Of a DNA stretch of 64,000 bases, positions 59,662-64,000 are shown one piece after another. Both the position numbers and the translations under genes were made by a program. The DNA is from Pseudomonas fluorescens (GTDB lineage: Bacteria > Pseudomonadota > Gammaproteobacteria > Pseudomonadales > Pseudomonadaceae), in contig NZ_CABVIY010000007.1 of the NCBI RefSeq assembly GCF_902498195.1, positions 62,001 through 126,000 on the forward strand, written 5' to 3'. How positions within the stretch are numbered: the first letter of the stretch is position 1; every line of letters begins with the position of its first letter. A model generated the notes under the pieces. It worked only from the letters and a program-made list of their open reading frames with translations. It was not told the DNA's origin and ran no database searches.

Positions 59662-62165
59662 TGGCACGCCTGCCGCTGTTGCGCCTGTTCAGTCTCGCCA
59701 TCCGCCAATTGCTGCGCGACGCTCGCGCCGGTGAATTGCGCGTATTGTTCTTCGCCCTGCTGGTAGCCGTGGCCGCGAGCACCGCCATCGGTTATTTCGG
59801 CGCCCGCCTCAACGGCGCCATGATGTTGCGCGCCACCGAGTTCCTGGGCGCGGACCTGCTGCTCGAAGGCAGTTCGCCGGCGCGCCCCGAACAGATAAAA
59901 AGCGGCACCGAGCTGGGCCTTGAACACGCCCAGGTAGTGGAATTTTCCAGCGTCATCGCCACCGACACCGGTATCCAGCTATCCAGCATCAAGGCTGCCG
60001 ATGGTGTCTATCCACTGCGAGGCGAATTGAAAAGCGCCCCCGCCCCTTTCGCCACGGAAGAATCCGGCGGCGGACCGAAACCCGGCGAAGCCTGGGTCGA
60101 AGCCCGGTTGCTGACCGCGCTGGACCTGAAGATCGGCGACAGCATCGACGTCGGCATGAAAAACCTGACACTGACGCGAGTACTGACCTACGAACCCGAT
60201 CGCGCCGGCAACTTCTACAGCCTGACGCCACGGGTACTGATCAACCTTGATGACCTCGCCGCCACCGGCGTGGTGCAACCCGGGAGTCGGGTCAGCTACC
60301 GGGAGCTGTGGCGCGGCAAGGCCCAAGCCCTGGAAACCTATCGCCAGCTGATCAAACCCGGCCTGGCCGCCAACCAGCGCATCCAGGACGCCCGGGATGG
60401 GAACCGGCAGATCGGGAGTGCCCTGGGCAAGGCTGAACGTTATCTGAACATGGCCAGTCTGGTGGCCGTGCTGCTGGCCGGCGTGGCCGTGGCGCTGTCG
60501 GCAACGCGCTTCGCCACGCGCCGGTTCGATGCCAGCGCGCTGTTGCGCTGCCTGGGATTGTCACGCCGGGAAACCATGGTGCTGTTCAGTTTGCAGCTGA
60601 CTGTGCTCGGGTTGCTCGCCAGTATCAGCGGTGCCTTCGTCGGCTGGCTGGCACAGCTGGGGCTGTTTGCCTTGCTGCATGACTTGTTGCCCACAGACGT
60701 GCCGCCGGGCGGCCTGTTTCCGGCCATCGCCGGGATCGGCACCGGCCTGGTGGCATTGGCCGGTTTTGCCTTGCCGCCACTGGCGGCGCTGGGTCGGGTT
60801 CCACCGTTGCGGGTATTACGCCGCGACTTGCTGCCGATTCCCTCCAGCACCTGGATGATTTACGGCGCAGCGCTGGGCGCCCTCGGCCTGATCATGTGGC
60901 GCCTGAGCCTGGACCTGGTATTGACGTTCGCCCTGCTTGGCGGCGGTGTCATCGCGGCGTTGATACTGGGTGGCCTGCTGTTGTTGCTGTTGAAAAGCCT
61001 GCGGCGAATGCTCGCCCGCGCCTCCTTGCCGTGGCGCCTCGGGCTGGGTCAATTGCTGCGTCATCCATTGGCCGCCGCCGGACAATCCCTGGCATTCGGC
61101 CTGATCCTGCTGTCGATGGCGTTGATCGCCCTGTTGCGCGGCGAGTTGCTGGACACCTGGCAGAACCAGCTACCGAAAAACGCACCGAACTATTTCGCCC
61201 TGAACATCCTGCCGGCGGACAAGCAGGCGTTCACCGATCGCCTGATCTCACTCTCGGCGCAATCGGCGCCGCTGTACCCGGTGGTGCCGGGGCGGCTGAT
61301 CAGCATCAATGGCGAACCGGTGCAGCAAATCGTCAGCAAGGAATCGGCCGGTGACCGGGCGATCCAGCGCGACCTGAGCCTGACCTGGGCAGCCGACCTG
61401 CCTGCCGGTAACAAAATCACCGCCGGCGACTGGTGGCCCGCGCAGCCGACGGATGAAATTCCCGGTGTGTCGGTGGAAGGCAAGGTCGCGGAGAGCCTGA
61501 AGCTCAAGCTCGGCGATCACATGGTCTTCACCGTCGGCGGGGTCAATCGCGAGGCAAGAGTCACCAGCCTGCGCGAGATCAACTGGGATAACTTCCAGCC
61601 GAACTTCTTCATGATCTTCCAGCCGGGCACTTTGAAGAATCTACCGGCAACTTACCTGACCAGCTTCTACCTGGCGGCGGGTCATGATCAGCAGATCGTC
61701 GATCTGTCCCGCAGTTTCCCGGCGGTCACCATTCTGCAAGTCGAAGCCTTGCTGGAACAGCTGCGCAGCATCCTCGCCCAGGTGACCCTGGCGGTGGAAT
61801 ACGTGTTGCTGTTTGTGTTGGCGGCGGGGATGGCCGTTTTGTTCTCGGGACTGCAAGCGACGCTCGATGAACGAATTCGCCAGGGCGCGCTGTTGCGGGC
61901 ACTGGGCGCGGAGCGGCAATTGCTGGTCAAGGCGCGCCGGATTGAGTTCGGCCTGCTCGGCGCGGTCAGCGGCTTGTTGGCGGCGCTGGGTTCGGAAGTG
62001 GTAAGCCTGGTGCTGTACCGTTACGCGTTTGATTTGCCCTGGCATCCGCATCCGTGGCTGCTGGTGCTGCCGTTGATTGGGGCAGTGCTGATTGGTGGTG
62101 CCGGCGTGTTTGGCACCCGTCGCGCATTGAATGCCAGCCCGCTGACGGTCCTGCGCGAGGGCTGA
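59661..62165 (+). CDS. ybbP: ABC transporter permease, FtsX family (YbbP-like)
   Basis: 834 aa. One N-terminal helix (about 25-45), a large periplasmic region, then two FtsX-type groups of membrane segments (helices around 265-430, 470-500 and 700-815). LSATRFATRRFDASALLRCL and the C-terminal RQGALLRALGAERQL are the coupling segments for the ATPase. YbbAP systems are thought to handle lipophilic envelope substrates; the substrate here is unknown. Start ATG 59661 overlaps the ATPase stop. Confidence 0.92.
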   Translation: MARLPLLRLFSLAIRQLLRDARAGELRVLFFALLVAVAASTAIGYFGARLNGAMMLRATEFLGADLLLEGSSPARPEQIKSGTELGLEHAQVVEFSSVIATDTGIQLSSIKAADGVYPLRGELKSAPAPFATEESGGGPKPGEAWVEARLLTALDLKIGDSIDVGMKNLTLTRVLTYEPDRAGNFYSLTPRVLINLDDLAATGVVQPGSRVSYRELWRGKAQALETYRQLIKPGLAANQRIQDARDGNRQIGSALGKAERYLNMASLVAVLLAGVAVALSATRFATRRFDASALLRCLGLSRRETMVLFSLQLTVLGLLASISGAFVGWLAQLGLFALLHDLLPTDVPPGGLFPAIAGIGTGLVALAGFALPPLAALGRVPPLRVLRRDLLPIPSSTWMIYGAALGALGLIMWRLSLDLVLTFALLGGGVIAALILGGLLLLLLKSLRRMLARASLPWRLGLGQLLRHPLAAAGQSLAFGLILLSMALIALLRGELLDTWQNQLPKNAPNYFALNILPADKQAFTDRLISLSAQSAPLYPVVPGRLISINGEPVQQIVSKESAGDRAIQRDLSLTWAADLPAGNKITAGDWWPAQPTDEIPGVSVEGKVAESLKLKLGDHMVFTVGGVNREARVTSLREINWDNFQPNFFMIFQPGTLKNLPATYLTSFYLAAGHDQQIVDLSRSFPAVTILQVEALLEQLRSILAQVTLAVEYVLLFVLAAGMAVLFSGLQATLDERIRQGALLRALGAERQLLVKARRIEFGLLGAVSGLLAALGSEVVSLVLYRYAFDLPWHPHPWLLVLPLIGAVLIGGAGVFGTRRALNASPLTVLREG

Positions 62166-62173
62166 TGTGACCT

Positions 62174-62209
62174 GCACCGCGCTCACCACCCCTGGGTGGA
62201 GCGCGGTGC
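62174..62209. terminator. Strong hairpin between ybbP and greB
   Basis: GCACCGCGCTC and GAGCGCGGTGC, with an inner CCACC/GGGTGG continuation, give a very stable stem just after the ybbP stop and ahead of the convergent greB stop. There is no T-run, so it may be a Rho-independent-like pause or a 3'-end stabiliser. Confidence 0.5.
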
Positions 62210-62228
62210 GGGGCTCGCAATGACTCGC

Positions 62229-62702
62229 CTATTGCTCGTAACGGATCTCGTTGATCCACCACAGCGTCTCGCCGCCAGGGGTTTGCACAACGGCTTCGTC
62301 ACCGACCTCTTTCTTCAAGAGCGCACGGGCCATCGGCGAATCGATCGAGATGTAATCGTTGCGACCGTAGATTTCGTCATAGCCCACGACCCGAAACTTC
62401 TTGGTGTCCCCCGCCTCGTTTTCGATCTCGACCCACGCGCCGAAAAACACCCTGCCTTCCTGTTCAGGCGAATAGGCAACGACCCGGACATCCTCAAGTC
62501 GCTTGCGCAGATAACGCACCCGTCGATCGATTTCCCGCAGCAGTTTTTTGTTGTACTGGTAGTCGGCATTTTCGCTTCGATCACCGAGGGATGCTGCCCA
62601 GGTCACCTTGCGCGTGGTGTCAGGACGTTTTTCTCGCCAAAGGTAGTCGAGCTCTTGCTTGAGAGCCTCATGACCTTCCTTTGTGATGATGTTCGTACTC
62701 AA
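62229..62702 (-). CDS. greB: Transcript cleavage factor GreB
   Basis: 157 aa. The N-terminal coiled coil carries the acidic tip SLGDRSENADYQYNKKLL (Asp and Glu that position the metal in the polymerase active site), followed by the C-terminal domain with VVGYDEIYGRNDYISIDSPM and ALLKKEVGDEAVV. It rescues backtracked RNA polymerase. The start is TTG 62702 (STNIITKEGH), since no ATG or GTG fits the family N-terminus. Confidence 0.93.
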   Translation of the reverse strand: MSTNIITKEGHEALKQELDYLWREKRPDTTRKVTWAASLGDRSENADYQYNKKLLREIDRRVRYLRKRLEDVRVVAYSPEQEGRVFFGAWVEIENEAGDTKKFRVVGYDEIYGRNDYISIDSPMARALLKKEVGDEAVVQTPGGETLWWINEIRYEQ

Positions 62703-62774
62703 GACGCAGTTCCCACTGATGATTGTCTGCGCCAAGGCTATATCGGGTGACGACCCTGAAGCCAGCGCGACGCG

Positions 62775-63944
62775 TCAGCGACTCGCATTCGACAGGGTCC
62801 CCGCCTCGTCCAGCACCTGCAGCATGACCTGAGACTGCCATTCGAAGTATGGATTGTAGGTCAGCCGGGAGAACACCTTGCCAGGTTCGCGATAGCCCCA
62901 GTCCGAATACCATACGGGTTCACCATCCAGGCATTTCTGCATGTCGGCGCTGTCCTGGCCATTCCAGCAGATGCGCTGCGCCCCATCCTGGCCGTACAGG
63001 CGATTGTCCGGCGAGAACAACAGGCCCATGTGTGAGAACTGGGCAATGCGGTATTGCGGCAGATAGTCACTGCGCGCCAACACCCGCGAGCTGTTTGCGG
63101 GCTGCACCCTGTTATCGCCGAACCAGACCAGGCGACTCGCCGAATGAACGAAGCGCTGATTGAAATAGTCATGCACATAGTTCGAGTCCACCACTGAATC
63201 ATGTTCAGTGATCGCAATGAACACTGGCTTGTCATAGGTGCGCTGATCCAGCCGTTTCTGGGCCAGCCGCGAGCTGCGGTAGAACTGGGCGAAACCGTTG
63301 GTGGGCACATTCATGTAGCGCACCGGCGTCTGCATGGGTCGGCGCGGGTCTTCGGGATCGGCCAGCCATGGCCGCAACCAGCCGATGTATTGAGTGGCCC
63401 AGGCGTAGGTGCTGCTGGTGCGAAAGGCTGGCGAAAACAGCAGCAGCCCGGCGATTTCCTCATGCTCGTACGCATACTCCAGCACCAGATTGGCACCGGT
63501 GGAAAAGCCCCCCAGATACACCTTAGGTACGTCCCGACTCAATACCTCGGTCTGTTCGCGCACCACTTGCTGCCACTGTTCCAGTGACACATCGAGCATG
63601 TCTCGCGGATGAGTGCCATGCCCAGGCAGCAACACGGTGCGCACCAGGAAGCCCTCCGCTGCCAGGCGCTGGCCCACGTCATTGAACGACCAGGGCGAAT
63701 CGCCAAGACCATGTACCAACAGGATGCCGCTTTTCGGCGTGCCGACCGGTCGCCATTCATGTGGTGCATTCCATGTGATCTCGGCGACGTGATCGTCGGT
63801 CTGGAAGGTTCGGTGTTGCTGCAACCATTTGACGGTCTGCTGCCGATAATCGGCGAAGGACTGCTGTCCCAGCGGCGCTTGCGGCGTGGCACAGGCTGTC
63901 ATCGTAAACAACGACAGGAGCAAGGCGAGGCATGGTTTGACCAA
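62775..63944 (-). CDS. Lipoprotein alpha/beta hydrolase
   Basis: About 389 aa. The hydrophobic leader LALLLSLFTMTAC ends in a lipobox-like Cys, suggesting a membrane-anchored protein. The alpha/beta hydrolase core has ILLVHGLGDSPWSF, nucleophile Ser in YLGGFSTGANLVLE and acid/His regions at TEHDSVVD and FSHMGLL. Monoacylglycerol-lipase-like. The start is a TTG: 63944 with GGAG ten nt upstream is preferred over 63962. Substrate unknown. Nothing else is recognisable between 63945 and the window end. Confidence 0.82.
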   Translation of the reverse strand: MVKPCLALLLSLFTMTACATPQAPLGQQSFADYRQQTVKWLQQHRTFQTDDHVAEITWNAPHEWRPVGTPKSGILLVHGLGDSPWSFNDVGQRLAAEGFLVRTVLLPGHGTHPRDMLDVSLEQWQQVVREQTEVLSRDVPKVYLGGFSTGANLVLEYAYEHEEIAGLLLFSPAFRTSSTYAWATQYIGWLRPWLADPEDPRRPMQTPVRYMNVPTNGFAQFYRSSRLAQKRLDQRTYDKPVFIAITEHDSVVDSNYVHDYFNQRFVHSASRLVWFGDNRVQPANSSRVLARSDYLPQYRIAQFSHMGLLFSPDNRLYGQDGAQRICWNGQDSADMQKCLDGEPVWYSDWGYREPGKVFSRLTYNPYFEWQSQVMLQVLDEAGTLSNASR

Positions 63945-64000
63945 GGACGGGACACTCCGCAAGCACTGTGAGGGTGTGCCCCGCGGCTGGTTGAACGTGC

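Overview
The window looks like a chromosomal segment of a fluorescent Pseudomonas (P. fluorescens group). Base composition is high-GC throughout. It carries oprI, efp with earP, the class II DAHP synthase, a sagS/ospR/gpx/msrB/alaA/htpX run and cysB. It also carries two families of short Pseudomonas inverted repeats. No rRNA, tRNA, CRISPR array, insertion sequence or prophage was seen. Genes are tightly packed on both strands and read as ordinary host genes. No strongly foreign island was found, so most of the interest lies in signalling genes and regulatory sites.

Layout. 1-6.6 kb: ppnP, a MOSC protein, cheV, a degenerate Hpt-like protein, a NarL-type two-component pair, yegS and a small membrane protein. 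6.7-9.1 kb: molybdenum cofactor genes (moeA-moaB divergent from mobA). 9.2-13 kb: a small lipoprotein, a small periplasmic protein, a pseudouridine synthase, a 105-aa unknown with a perfect LexA box upstream, a glutaredoxin-like protein and an ammonium transporter. 13.2-17.1 kb: the yqjD/yqjE/yqjK-like trio, an EAL protein with a YkuI-type C-terminus, and a dNTPase. 17.2-25.2 kb: a signalling block of stand-alone receiver, BvgA-like regulator, BvgS-like sensor with two periplasmic solute-binding domains, and a dCache/GAF/HD-GYP protein with a large insert.

25-33 kb holds msrC with a DUF815 ATPase, divergent from the hybrid kinase sagS, followed by ospR-gpx, msrB, alaA and htpX. This is an oxidative and envelope stress neighbourhood. 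33-41.6 kb: tpm, a ygiD-type dioxygenase, the cold-shock helicase deaD, a crotonase, a spermidine-synthase-like protein, class II DAHP synthase and a YcaQ/AlkX-type protein. 41.6-47 kb: DUF1127, two LysR regulators flanking a TauE/SafE exporter, then ohrR-ohr plus a secreted HSL-type esterase. 47-49.9 kb: efp and its arginine rhamnosyltransferase earP, a small membrane protein and an atypical Gre-factor-like protein. 49.9-55.9 kb: cysB, a universal stress protein, a 5'-nucleotidase, a panE-like reductase with a CxxC thioredoxin-fold protein, a PilZ-like protein, class I DAHP synthase and a GNAT protein. 56-64 kb: oprI with an L,D-transpeptidase, a small cysteine-containing protein, tesA divergent from a ybbA/ybbP-type ABC system, greB, and a lipoprotein alpha/beta hydrolase.

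Themes. (1) Peroxide defence: two 2-Cys MarR sensors (OspR and OhrR) each sit beside their likely targets, with different palindromes upstream. (2) c-di-GMP and two-component signalling: EAL, HD-GYP, PilZ-like, CheV, SagS and the BvgS-like system. (3) Cell envelope: Braun-type lipoprotein beside the enzyme class that anchors it to peptidoglycan. (4) Translation and transcription factors: EF-P with EarP, GreB and a divergent Gre relative. No self-evident new multi-gene system was found. The best leads are the SOS-boxed unknown, the Gre-like protein with an altered tip, the receiver/BvgAS/HD-GYP block, and several uncharacterised palindromic operators. Gene comparisons with P. aeruginosa are from memory, not from a search.
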